From contig CP136893.1 of assembly GCA_034359265.1 (NCBI GenBank), forward strand, positions 42,419,501 through 42,483,500: DNA of 64,000 nt. Direction: 5' to 3'. Positions 33,236-43,428 of the stretch are shown here, piece after piece. Under the pieces are notes generated by a model, which saw only the letters and a program-made list of their open reading frames with translations, made no database searches and was not told where the DNA came from. Positions within the stretch are counted from its first letter, which is position 1; the number at the start of each line of letters is the position of its first letter. Source of the stretch: Canna indica. Lineage: Eukaryota; Streptophyta; Magnoliopsida; Zingiberales; Cannaceae. The translations under genes and the position numbers were made by a program.

Positions 33236-34332
33236 TGAAAAATTGGCAGTGGCTACTTCGGTCGACCGGTCGATCGACCGACAGAGGCCAGAAATGGGCA
33301 GTAGCCTTGTCGGTCAACCAATCGGTCGACCGAACTGCGGATAGCCGAAGATGCAACTCGCGTCGGTCAACCGACTGGTCGACCGAATGTGGGATCGAGT
33401 GTTTTGCGTCTGGGCAGTCGACCGCACACAGAGAGGGATGCAGCGGTCGCTCTAAACGGTCGATCGGTCGGTCGACCGACCAATCGACCGAGCGGTTGTA
33501 ACGAATAGTTTTCTATCCGTTGAGCTGTCGTTTCTTCGTAAGGGTATAAATATACCTCATTTGACACCTTTTAATCTTCTTCCTTGATTATTACAGAGTT
33601 TATTGAGCAATTAAAAGGGAGTTTTGAGCCTTCCAAAGATCGATTGAAGCGCGCTCTGCTCTTCCGTCGAGTTCTTCTTAAAGCGTCGTCTACTCCTCAA
33701 CACTGCTTCGACTCAAGATTCATCTTCTGGCGAGTTGGAGGTTCCAAGGCTTGAAAAAGATATTTTAATCTTGGTTTAATCTTTTAGCTCTTTTGATTGT
33801 ATTTTAACTGTTATTTGAACTATTTTTTTATTCGAGTTTGTAAGAAGACCTAGGGTGTTAGGTCTTGTTGTGTGAAAGTGGTTACCTTGTTGTGAAGGTG
33901 TAAAACCACTTGTGTAAACTTAGTTTTTACTAGGATTAGTTGAGTTGTCCCTTAGGGTTGAGGTGGAAGAGTGCTCGTGGTAAGAAGGCGGAGACTTCCA
34001 GGTGTGGAAGTGCCTTAGGTCGAGAGTGCGACTCTTCGAGTCAAAGTTCTCTGTGTAAGCGAAACTAATTAATCTAGTAAAACTTAGTTTGAAAATCCTA
34101 AGAGGGGTGCTTAGGTAGTGGAGTAGGCATTGGGGCCGAACCACTATAAATTCTCGTATTTGCATTGATAACTTGTGTGTATTTATTGCTTTATCATTTA
34201 TTGCTTCCGCATCTGATCATTCAATCGTAAATTGCCTAAACAATCTAAGTAAATGATTAAAAGTGAATTTAGGCTAATTAATTTAGTAAACACACTATTC
34301 GCCCCCCGTCTAGTGTTGCCATTTCCCCTACA
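33236..34332 (+). repeat. 3' LTR fragment of element 1
   Basis: Matches the 5' LTR from the motif array to its end. It contains a 13-base block (TCCTCAACACTGC, near 33693) missing from the 5' LTR, TATA box 33545-33552, and ends CCATTTCCCCTACA followed by the TSD. Confidence 0.9.
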
Positions 34333-34337
34333 GTAAG

Positions 34338-34706
34338 TTTTACTCGGCCCCATAGTGGGCGCCAAATGTTCATGCTTGAGAGTTGGGGCCTTTCATTCCG
34401 GTTCGGTGTCTCTCTTTGTCGGGTTCAATGCTGGTGGTGGGGATGTGCAAAAGATACTCTGATGCCCATGTTAGGGGGACTCCAAGGTGGAGGTTTATGG
34501 AATTGGAACTTAGGTTACCTGAGGTGCACCGTGTCTGTGTACATTGCAGGTGGAGGTGATCATGTTGCTTGTTAATCTCGCTAGGATTGTTGCCCAGAAT
34601 GGGTCGAAGCCAATCCCGAAGATGGCGGGTTTATGATGGTGTATCCCTCGTGATGAGGAAGGACGTGGGAGGCCATGTGTGGCCGGGTGGATTCCCCAAA
34701 TAGAGT
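34338..34706 (-). repeat. PBS and LTR end of the Tat-like gypsy element
   Basis: On the minus strand TGGCGCCCACTATGGGGC (about 34348-34365) resembles the primer-binding sites typical of Tat/Retand-group gypsy elements, not the initiator-Met type. The LTR would end ...CATGAACA just before it, so the LTR extends to the right and is now split by the solo LTR (34707-43373) and the Tekay element (43429-53143). The remaining pieces are 43379-43428 and 53149-53250. The plus-strand frame 34366-34575 is not considered a gene. Confidence 0.6.
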
Positions 34707-35989
34707 TGTTGGCATAAGGTTTTCTACCTTGATCTTAATCTCGGTTTTGATGATGACAAACATGGAACTAATGTTTCATTGAGAAATATTTTCAGGTTCC
34801 ATATTGGTCAGCACTCGATGTCCTCGATCAGAAAGATTGAAGAAATCAAAAAATAGGAAGGATATTGATCGACGCGTTCGGGTTCATCGCGGAAATCTCT
34901 AGAAGTTCGACGTGTGCACCAAAGATATCTTGGACGAGTCTAAAGAACATATGGAAAGCTTTCCAAGTTGACGCACGCTGAAGGCCAGAATCCAAAAATG
35001 AAGCACACAAGAAAAATTCACAAAAAAATTGCCCTGCCTAGATTCGGTTGACCGACCGATCGATAGGCAGAAGAGGAAATCGGGGCAGAAGACAATTCGG
35101 TCGACCGGTCGGTCGATCGAATGTGGCAAAAAATTGGCAGTAGCCAATTCGATCGACCGAAGTGTGCCCAAAAGCGGTAGATTACCTTTGATTTCTCGGT
35201 GGTCGCTCGGTCAATCGATCGACAATCGACCGGCAAGCGATCGGGCATCGACAATGGGCAAAAATACGCTTGTTGACGAGCCCTTTGTTTGGGGGGTTAT
35301 AAATGCCCACCCCAAACTCTCTCCCAACCTTTTAAAAAATGATGCTTATAAACCTCAAAGAGTGATCTTTAGCATCCTCCAAGCTCCTCATTGATCAACT
35401 CTTTCAAACCTAGCTCTTGATCCCTCATCTTCTAGTGTTCTTCATTGGAGGGCTCATCAAGGGTGCTAGGCTCAAGAGAAAGATGTGTTCTTATTGTGAT
35501 AAGTCCTCTTACTCTCTTCTTGTGATTAAAGTGTTTTCATTTTGTTTTGAATTGATTTACTTGAGCTTGTAAGAAGACCTAGTGTTAGGTCTTGTGATTG
35601 AGTGGTATCCTTGGTGTAGAAGATGTAAAGCCACTTGTGTAAAGTATGTTAGGAGTGTTGGCTTAAGGTTTTCAACCTTGGTCTGAATCTCGGTTTTGAT
35701 GATAACAAACATGGAACTACTGTCTCATTGAGAAATATTTTCAGATTCTATATCAATTAGTGCTCGATGTCTTCGATCAGAAATATAGGAGAAATCGGAA
35801 AATTAGAAGGACATTGAGCATCGCGTTCGGGTTCGTCGTGGAAATTTCTCGAAGCTCGACGTGTGCACCAAAGACGTCTTGGACAAGTCTAAAGAACACA
35901 TGGATAGCTCTCCAAGTTGACACACGTTGAAAATCGGAACCCAAAAATAAAGCGCGAAACGAGAAGACCAAAAGAAAAATTTACAGCCC

Positions 35990-36400
35990 AAGTTCGGTCG
36001 ATCGAATGGTGTTGAATATTGGCAGTAGCCAATTCGGTCGACCGGTCGGTCGACTGAATGATGCCACAAAATGGCAGTAGCCATTTGGTTGACCTATCGG
36101 TCGATCGAAGATAGTGTAGAAATCGGCTAAGGCTACTTCGGTCGACCGGTCGATCGACCGACAAAGGCCAAAATTTGGCAGAAGGTGCATAGGTCGACCG
36201 ATCAGTCGACCGGATTGCAGATCTCAGATTGCGCCTCTGGCTTCACTGCATGTCGACCGATCGGTCGACCAAATTGCAGATCATAGGAATCGCATCTGGC
36301 AATCGACCCATCAGTTGACCGCACAGAGACATTGAGCCAGCGGTCGCTCGAGCGGTCGATCGGTCGGTCGACCGACGATCAATCGGCATGCGACCGAACG
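35990..36400. repeat. TCGGTCGACCGA palindrome array in LTR of element 3
   Basis: Many overlapping palindromes (GGTCGACC, CGATCG, TCGGTCGACCGA) lie at ~30-60-bp spacing just before the TATA box. Homologous arrays are at 22310-22520 (minus copy), 27457-27545, 29050-29365, 33250-33490, 35040-35240 and 41760-42150. Numbers of motifs differ between copies, even between the two LTRs of element 3, where the 3' LTR has lost several units. Confidence 0.85.
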
Positions 36401-36461
36401 ACGGTAACGGCTAGTTTTTCGCCCGTTTTCCGCCCGTTGAGCTGCCGTTTCTTTGAGAGGT

Positions 36462-36469
36462 TATAAATA
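36462..36469 (+). promoter_or_regulatory. TATA box in 5' LTR of element 3
   Basis: TATAAATA about 60 bases after the palindrome array, at the conserved position of the family. The 3' LTR has it at 42221-42228. Confidence 0.65.
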
Positions 36470-37303
36470 TCCCTCACCTAACTCTTTTAAACTCTCTTAT
36501 AGATTTAATTGAGCATTCAAAGGAGAGTTTTGAGCCTTCTAAAGATCGATTAATAGCGCTCGGTTCTTCCGCCGACAACTTCTTCAAGCGCACACTCTTC
36601 CTCAACTCGGGCTTCAATTCGAGCTCTACGACTTGGCGAGTTGGAGGCTTTGAAGGCTTGGAAAAGAGCATTTAATCTTGGTTTACTCTTTAAGCTCTTT
36701 TCATTGTAATTTTAACTGTTATTTGAACTGGTTTTCCTTGAATTTGAGCTTGTGAAGACCTAGGTTGTTAGGTCTTGAAATTGGGTGGTTGCCTTGGTGT
36801 TAAGGCTTAAACCCACCGTTGTAAACGTAGTTTACTAGGATTAGTTGAGGTGTCCCTTAGGGTTGAGATGGATGAGTGCTCTCGGTAAGAAGGCCGAGAC
36901 TTCCTGGTGTGGAAGTGCCATAGATTGAGAGTGTCTCTCTTCAGGTTAAAGTCCTCTTGTAAGGGAACCAATTTAATCTAGTAAACTTAGTTTGAAAATC
37001 CTAAGCGGGGTGCTTAGGTAGTGGAATAGGCATTAGGGCCGAACCACTATAAATTTATGTGTTAGCATTGTTATCTTTTGTTTGTGCTTAATTAATTTAT
37101 CTTGCTTCCGCATTTAATCGTAAAATTGCAATTTGCCTAAACGATTTGAGAAACGTCTAAAATTGAATTTAGGCTAATTAATTTAGTTAACACACTATTC
37201 ACCCCCCCCCCTCTAGTGTGCCATTTCATACAATAATTGGTATCAGAGCGGGTCGTACATTGAGATTTCACCATCTCCTCTACATCGTCTCTCGATCCGA
37301 AAA

Positions 37304-38739
37304 ATGGCACTAGAGAGTTTAGCGTCTTCACCTCCTAGGTTCGATGCCTCAAACTTTGGTCTTTGAAAATATAGGATGTTCACGTATTTAAAGACTAAGG
37401 GTTTTGGTGTCCTTAACATGTTAAGACTAGAATTTATTGAACCTAAGGTTGATATGCATGCTTGGAGTGAATTAGATAAGAAAATGTTTAAGTATAATGG
37501 AGATACCATGAATTGTATTCTTTGCACCTTACCAAATGACATTCTAGAAAAAGTCATGCATTGCTCTTCGGCTTTTAATTTATGGGCCACTTTAAATGTT
37601 TTATATGATCATGTCAAAACCGAAGAAATTGGCACTTTTGATGAATGTGGTGATGACAATGGTCACTCACCTACTACTAATCTCGGTTTTGATGTCCATA
37701 GTGCTTCTAGTCAAAGGAGCAACTCTAAGAGCCGAAAACGAAAGGTGATTTGTCATGTGTGTAAAAAAAAGGGCATGTGATGAAGAATTGCCCTACCATG
37801 ATGAAGAAAGCAAGGAAGAGGTCAAGTGCTTCCACCTCCACATCTCACTCATTTGAAGCATCCTCTACCCATGACTATGAAGCCACTTCCAAAGTGAGCC
37901 TCAAAATTGCAAATAATGAGGTACTCTCTTCTTCATCTAGTCATGATAATGATAATGATAATGATAGTACTAGCTCTTCTAGTTCACATGATATGCAATA
38001 TGATGAGTTAGTAAGTGAATACAAGAAAATGTATGCCTTGCTTGTTAAAAAAGACAATGAAAATAAAAGATTAAAAAAAGATAATATAAGGCTTAACTCT
38101 CATGTGGATGAATTAAAACTAGAAAATGAGAGAATGAAATCTAGTTCTTTTGATTTTTCCCATGATAGATTGAAACTTGAGCTTAAGGACATAAAGCTTG
38201 AGAATGAAAGTTTGAAACTTGAGAATTCAAAAATTGTAAGTTAAAACAACAATTTGAAATCTCAATCTAAAGCCTTATATCTATCTCTTGATTCATTGAA
38301 AAATGAGGTTGTGTCCTTAAATAAGAAAGTAAACGAATTGAAAAATATTTCATTTCCTAAGAACACAAGAATGAAAAATACTTATGTAAAGAATGCCAAT
38401 GCTCGTCATGTTCAAAATGCTAAGCATTCTACCATTAAACCTCATGTTCAAAAGAAGAATGTTTTCTTTAAGAATGCTCATGCTCATCATCCTCCTCGTG
38501 TCAAGCATTCTAACTTTAGACCTCATGTTCACAAAAATGATAAAAAGAAAGAATTTCAAGGTCATTGTTTTTGTTGTGGTGTTTATGGGCATGCCATATA
38601 TGATTGTGCATTTAAGATGAACCCAAGTAGTGTTAAGACACTTTGGGTAGCTAAGCCCTCTAACCCCCAAGGATCCAAACTCATTTGGGTACCAAAGATC
38701 TCATCTTCTTTTGTAGGGGGAGCAACCACACAAGGATGA
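37304..38739 (+). pseudogene. Gag with two zinc knuckles and a coiled coil (element 3)
   Basis: Same architecture as in element 1: MALESLASSPPRFDASNF start, capsid-like N-terminus, knuckle one (CHVCKKKG..), serine-rich stretch, coiled coil (about 37990-38350, KLENE/LKKDN heptads), histidine-rich region, knuckle two CFCCGVYGHAIYDC, and tail TLWVAKPSNPQGSK. Defects: TGA at about 37366-37368 replacing a tryptophan codon of the FGLWK motif, a frame change in an A-tract near 37765-37775, and a TAA near 38242-38244. Two independent copies with the same layout show that the layout is a family property. Product and role: RNA-binding capsid precursor. Confidence 0.85.
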
Positions 38740-41426
38740 GTTGATGATAGTTGATGGGAGTTGCACGAGGACTTAGAGCTTCACCAAATCCAAGTTGCAA
38801 CTTCACATCTTTTGGATGCCTTCGGTATGAAGAATCGGCATCTAGTTAATTTGGTATCATCTCCTTTACTTTATTTGAATTCATTCAAGTTGGAGTTTAT
38901 GATACTTGTTTAATTCAAGTTGATTCTTACCACTCTTGATATTATTTTATCAAATGATTTTTGATTTTTGATTTCCGGTCTCTTAGGAGACCTATGTAGT
39001 CTGTAATGGGCTCATGCGACCTTGCGGTTTTAAATCGTAGGCTAATTGTGGCTTTCGGTTTTCAACCAATATGAAGCGTTGGAGATCTTATCTTTTAAAT
39101 ATTTCATATTTTGAGATCTCTCGATTCGTTTCGACTTCACGATAATTTATTTTGAAACGGATTTCAAACTATTTAGCAAAGTGGACTTTGAAAATAATAC
39201 TTGATTCTTCTCTTTGCTATTTGGTTTTGGTTAGCTTGCTAGTAGCCTTAATTTCATTATCTACTAATGAAGTCTACTTGCAAGTTGAAAATGTTAATGG
39301 AAGGCTATGCTATCTAAAAGAACTTGAAAAGAAAATGAAAAGTTTGGGTAAATTTCTAAGAATGAGGTATGAGTTCGTTTTTACAAAATCTTAATATAAT
39401 TCTTGAATATTCATGCTTTAATGATGTCTCTATATACTCATGATTGATGTTGCATGACAAATCTATGAAATTTCATGAGTAAGCAAAATTTTGATAACTT
39501 AGGCAATTTCATGATATCTTAATTGAATGAAACTTGCTCTAGGTTGAAACTCATATTAGAGACCTCATTTTGAGTTAGTAGTTGGAAAACATGTTTAGAT
39601 ACACACATGACATGATTCTAGGTGTTTAAACTTGAAAATTCATGTGTAGATAAAAAATGTGATAACTAGATCACATTAGGGGACTTAAGCTTGAAAAGTT
39701 TGACCTAAGTTAATAAATCAACTTGGACACTTCATTTTAAGTCCAAAATTCATAAATATGTTTAGGAATAGGTATGACATATTTCCATGCACTTAGAATG
39801 AAAAATTCATATGGATATGGATAAAATGACATATAGGTCATTTCATGATAATCTCTTTTGAACCAAGTTGACCCAAGTCAATAAATTGACCTAGAGGTAT
39901 CATTTTCAATTCATATTTGAGAAACATGTTTAGATTTACTCATGTTAGGTGTCCATAGGTTTAAGTTTGAAAAACCATGAGTAAATGATAAGATTGACAC
40001 TTAGCAAGTTTCATGATAACTAGTTTAGTTTGAATGAAACAATGCTAGGTTGATATCTTGGCTTAAGGACATAATTTTCATTTCAAACTTGACATACACT
40101 CTTTACATGACCATTATGTGGTGTCATAAAAGTTTGAATGAAAAACTGAATACTTTTTAAAAATAATTGAAAATTACGGAAATGCCATTGAAAATTGAGC
40201 ATTTTTAGTTATTTCTAAAGAAATATAGAAAAATTCTTTTTAACTGATTCTTAAAGCTGCACCTTCACTGAAAAATCTAGCTTCTTCAATAAAATTTTTG
40301 AAAAGTTTCATCAAGAATTTGATTTATAGTGGAATTTTGAAGTTGGATTTCGAAAACACAAAGTATCACTTACTTGAAACACTCAATCTTTCTAATACTT
40401 TGATTTTTCATTGAAACTTCAAATGAAACTTTGTGCATACAATTTTGATTTCATTTCTAATATTGTTCTCACTATTCCTTGATTGAAATCATTTCTAAAA
40501 ATGATTTTGATATCTTGAGCGATATCTTAAAAACGAGTTTTCGGTTGAAATCAAGATAGGATGAAAAATGAACGTAGAGAATTCATTTTCAGCCCAAACT
40601 TGACTCATATACTTAGATTCACTCATGTTAAATGTCTAGGTGCCTAAGGTTGAGAAAACGTGAGTAGATAGCAAAATTTGACATTTAGCATTTTCATGTT
40701 TTCAAGCCTACTTTGAATGAAATCATGCTAAATTCATATTCTGATGAAATGACATTCTTTTATCTTCAAACTTAATATACATGTTTTACATGATCATATC
40801 TTTGTATTTTGAAAGTTTGAATGATTTATGAAAATGTCATAAAAATCTCATTTATTTACGAAAATGCCACTAAAGTATCACTCTTCTCAAGTTGCCTATT
40901 TTTTCGATACTTTAAATTTTCATTAGATTTTTTCAAATGAGACTTGAAGTATGATATTTTAAATTCACTTATGGTATCGTTCTACTCAATTGATGAGAAA
41001 AATTATCTCTAATGTGATTTTTGATTATTTGATCGATACTTGAAAATATCTATACTTAAGTTACTACATGGTTCTTGATTTTGGATTTCATTTATTATTT
41101 GACTAATATCATGTATGACTTAGTCTCTTATTCGATGTTTGGCTTTCATCCCTTTAGTTGAGACTTTCACGGTTTTGAAAAACCTTTTAGAGCTTCAACT
41201 TTGACTTTTGATTGACTTTTGTTGCCCTTTTTGATTGATGTCAAAAGGGGGAGAAAAATATAGGTAAAGTGGAAGAAAATATAGGAAAACCATGCATATA
41301 GATAGGGGGAGTTCTATTATATAGATATGCATGTTGATAGGGGGAGAAATCCCATGTTTGATATCCTTTGTGCTTTAATATATATATTTTCTTAAGGATG
41401 TTTGTCATCATCAAAAAGGGGGAGAT
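38740..41426 (+). repeat. Non-coding internal region of element 3 with diverged ~190-250-bp repeats
   Basis: In place of pol there is AT-rich DNA in which a pattern recurs: a CATGTTTAG block, ACTCATGTTAGGTGTC, AAAACATGAGTA, ATTTCATGATAAC and GAATGAAACxxxGCTAGGTT. Recognisable copies start near 39590, 39760, 39925 and 40610. The last 200 bases before the PPT are pyrimidine-rich in the minus sense and contain the GATGTCAAAAGGGGGAG block. I see no splice-site or coding evidence. Confidence 0.6.
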
Positions 41427-42977
41427 TGTTGGCTTAAGGTTTTCAACCTTGGTCTTAATCTCGGTTTTGATGATAACAAACATGGAACTAATGTTTCATT
41501 GAGAAATATTTTCAGATTCCATATCAATTAGTGCTCGATGTCTTGGATCGGAAATATAGGAGAAATCGGAAAATTGAAAGGACATTGAGCTTCGCGTTCG
41601 GGTTCGTCGTGGAAATTTATCGAAGCTCAACGTGTGCACCAAAGACGTCTTAGACAAGTCTAAAGAACACATGGAGAGCTCTTCAAGTTGATGCACGTTG
41701 AAAGCCGGAACCCGAAAATAAAGCGCGAAACGAGAAGACCAAAAGAAAAGTTTCCAACCCAAGTTCGGTCGACCGAATGGTGTTGAATATTGGTAGTAGC
41801 CAATTCGGTCGACCGAATGATGCCACAAAATGGCAGTAGCCAATCGGTCGACCTATCACTCGACTGAAGATGGTGTAGAAATCGGCTAAGGCTACTTCGG
41901 TCGACCGACAAAGGCCAAAATTTGGCAGAAGGTGAATAGGTCGATCGATCGGTCGACCGAATTGCAGATCTAAGATTGCGCCTCTGGCTTCGCTACATGT
42001 CGACCGATCGGTCGACCAAATTGCAGATCATAGGAATTGCATCTGGCGATCGACCCATCAGTCGACCGCACAGAGACATTCAGCCAGTGGTCGCTCGAGC
42101 GATCGCTCGAGCGGTCGATCGGTCGGTCGACCAACGATCAATCGACATGCGACCGAACGGCGGTAACGGCTAGTTTTTCGCCCATTTTCTGCCCGTTGAG
42201 CTACCGTTTCTTTGAGAGGTTATAAATATCCCTCATCTAACTCTTTTAAACTCTCTTATAGAATTAATTGAGCATTCAAAGGAGAGTTTTGAGCCTTCTA
42301 AAGATCGATTAGTAGCGCTCGGTTCTTCCGCCGACAACTTCTTCAAGCGCACACTCTTCCTCAACTCGGGCTTCAATTCGAGCTCTACGACTTGGCGAGT
42401 TGGAGGCTTTGAAGGCTTGGAAAAGAGCATTTAATCTTGGTTTACTCTTTAAGCTCTTTTCATTGTAATTTTAACTGTTATTTGAACTGGTTTTCCTTGG
42501 ATTTGAGCTTGTGAAGACCTAGGTTGTTAGGTCTTGAAATTGGGTGGTTGCCTTGGTGTTAAGGCTTAAACCCACCGTTGTAAACGTAGTTTACTAGGAT
42601 TAGTTGAGGTGTCCCTTAGGGTTGAGGTGTATGAGTGCTCTCGGTAAAAAAGCGGAGACTTCCGGGTGTGGAAGTGCCTTAGATTGAGAGTGTGTCTCTT
42701 CAGGTTAAAGTCCTCTTGTAAGGGAACCAATTTAATCTAGTAAACTTAGTTTGGAAATCCTAAGTGGGGTGCTTAGGTAGTGGAGTAGGCATTGGGGCCG
42801 AACCACTATAAATTTATGTGTTAGCATTGTTATCTTTTGTTTGTGCTCAATTAGTTTATCTTGCTTCCGCATTTAATCGTAAAATTGCAATTTGCCTAAA
42901 CGATGTGAGAAATGTCTAAAATTGAATTTAGTTAACACACTATTCATCGCCCCTCTAGTGTGCCATTTCATACAACA
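41427..42977 (+). repeat. 3' LTR of element 3
   Basis: Starts TGTTGGCTTAAGG right after the PPT and ends TACAACA. Highly similar to the 5' LTR but with shortened palindrome units between 41760 and 41960 and an extra GCTCGAGCGATC unit near 42095. Confidence 0.9.
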
Positions 42978-43378
42978 ATGAGTAGGTCTTAGGAATTGAG
43001 GTGGGAAAGCTCACTCGATATGAAGGCGGGATACTTTCGGGTGTGGAAGTGCCTTCTAGGTGAGTGTATGGTCTTTCCGGTGTATAGTCCTCAATTGTAA
43101 GCTTCTCATAATTTAGTGGATTTGGGTGTGAAAACCTATGCATGGTGCTTAGGTAGTTGAGTAGGCATTGCGGCTGAACAACTATAAATCATTATATTAG
43201 CATTGATATTTTATTTGTATTAATTGCTTTATCATTTATCGCTTCCGCATTTAGTCATTCAATCGTGAATTGCCTAAGTAATCTAAGAAACGTTTAAAAT
43301 CAAAATTTAGGCGATAATATTTAGTTAACACACTATTCCCCCCCCCCCCTCTAATTAAGCCATTTCACCAACAATAGT

Positions 43379-43428
43379 CGTCTGGTCTGGCTTGAGTCTT
43401 GCTCAAGGGTGTAGTTTGAGAGGAGCCA
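43379..43428 (-). repeat. Small piece of the Tat-like LTR between two insertions
   Basis: Fifty bases (CGTCTGGTCTGGCTTGAGTC to AGGAGCCA) match the reverse complement of about 26705-26755, in order between the 34706 and 53149 pieces. The last five bases AGCCA are the TSD of the Tekay element. Confidence 0.6.

Larger units (their letters stand above)
28713..34337 (+). mobile_element. Gag-only LTR retrotransposon 1 (Maximus/SIRE-like), internally deleted
   Basis: The element is 28718-34332 and has a perfect 5-bp TSD GTAAG (28713-28717 and 34333-34337). The 5' LTR is 28718-30197. The internal region (30198-33235) contains a Gag gene and non-coding DNA but no protease, integrase or RT. At 33236 it jumps directly into the middle of the 3' LTR (33236-34332), so the PPT and the first part of that LTR are deleted; the flanking TSD shows that the deletion happened after insertion. 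The break lies at AGAATGAAAAA|TTGGCAGTGGC, comparable with the intact internal sequence at 39793-39806. Confidence 0.9.
35656..37235 (+). repeat. 5' LTR of element 3
   Basis: Starts TGTTGGCTTAAGG. Between 35990 and 36400 about seven units of roughly 60 bp each carry one or two TCGGTCGACC or CGATCG motifs, often next to TTGGCAGTAGCCA. TATA box 36462-36469. Ends CATTTCATACAATA, the final CA changed to TA relative to the 3' LTR. Confidence 0.88.
35651..42982 (+). mobile_element. Gag-only LTR retrotransposon 3 (Maximus/SIRE-like), both LTRs present
   Basis: The element is 35656-42977 with flanks AGGAG (35651-35655) and ATGAG (42978-42982), a 5-bp TSD with one mismatch. 5' LTR 35656-37235, 3' LTR 41427-42977, PBS TTGGTATCAGAGCGGG at 37237-37252 and PPT AAAAAGGGGGAGA (about 41413-41425). 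The 4.2-kb internal region has only a Gag gene (37304-38739) and repeats. No pol domain could be found in any frame. It inserted into an LTR of its own family. Confidence 0.9.
34702..43378 (+). mobile_element. Solo LTR of the Maximus/SIRE-like family, split by element 3
   Basis: The LTR consists of 34707-35655 and 42983-43373: it begins TGTTGGCATAAGG and ends CATTTCACCAACA. The flanks AGAGT (34702-34706) and ATAGT (43374-43378) form a 5-bp TSD with one mismatch. There is no internal region on either side, so it formed by LTR-LTR recombination. Motif array 35040-35240, TATAAAT 35298-35304, 12-C tract near 43338-43349. Confidence 0.82.

Noticed and set aside
34366..34575. 69-codon frame as a gene
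   Set aside because: It lies in the LTR piece of the Tat-like element and the homologous copy (26840-27024) has a different frame structure.
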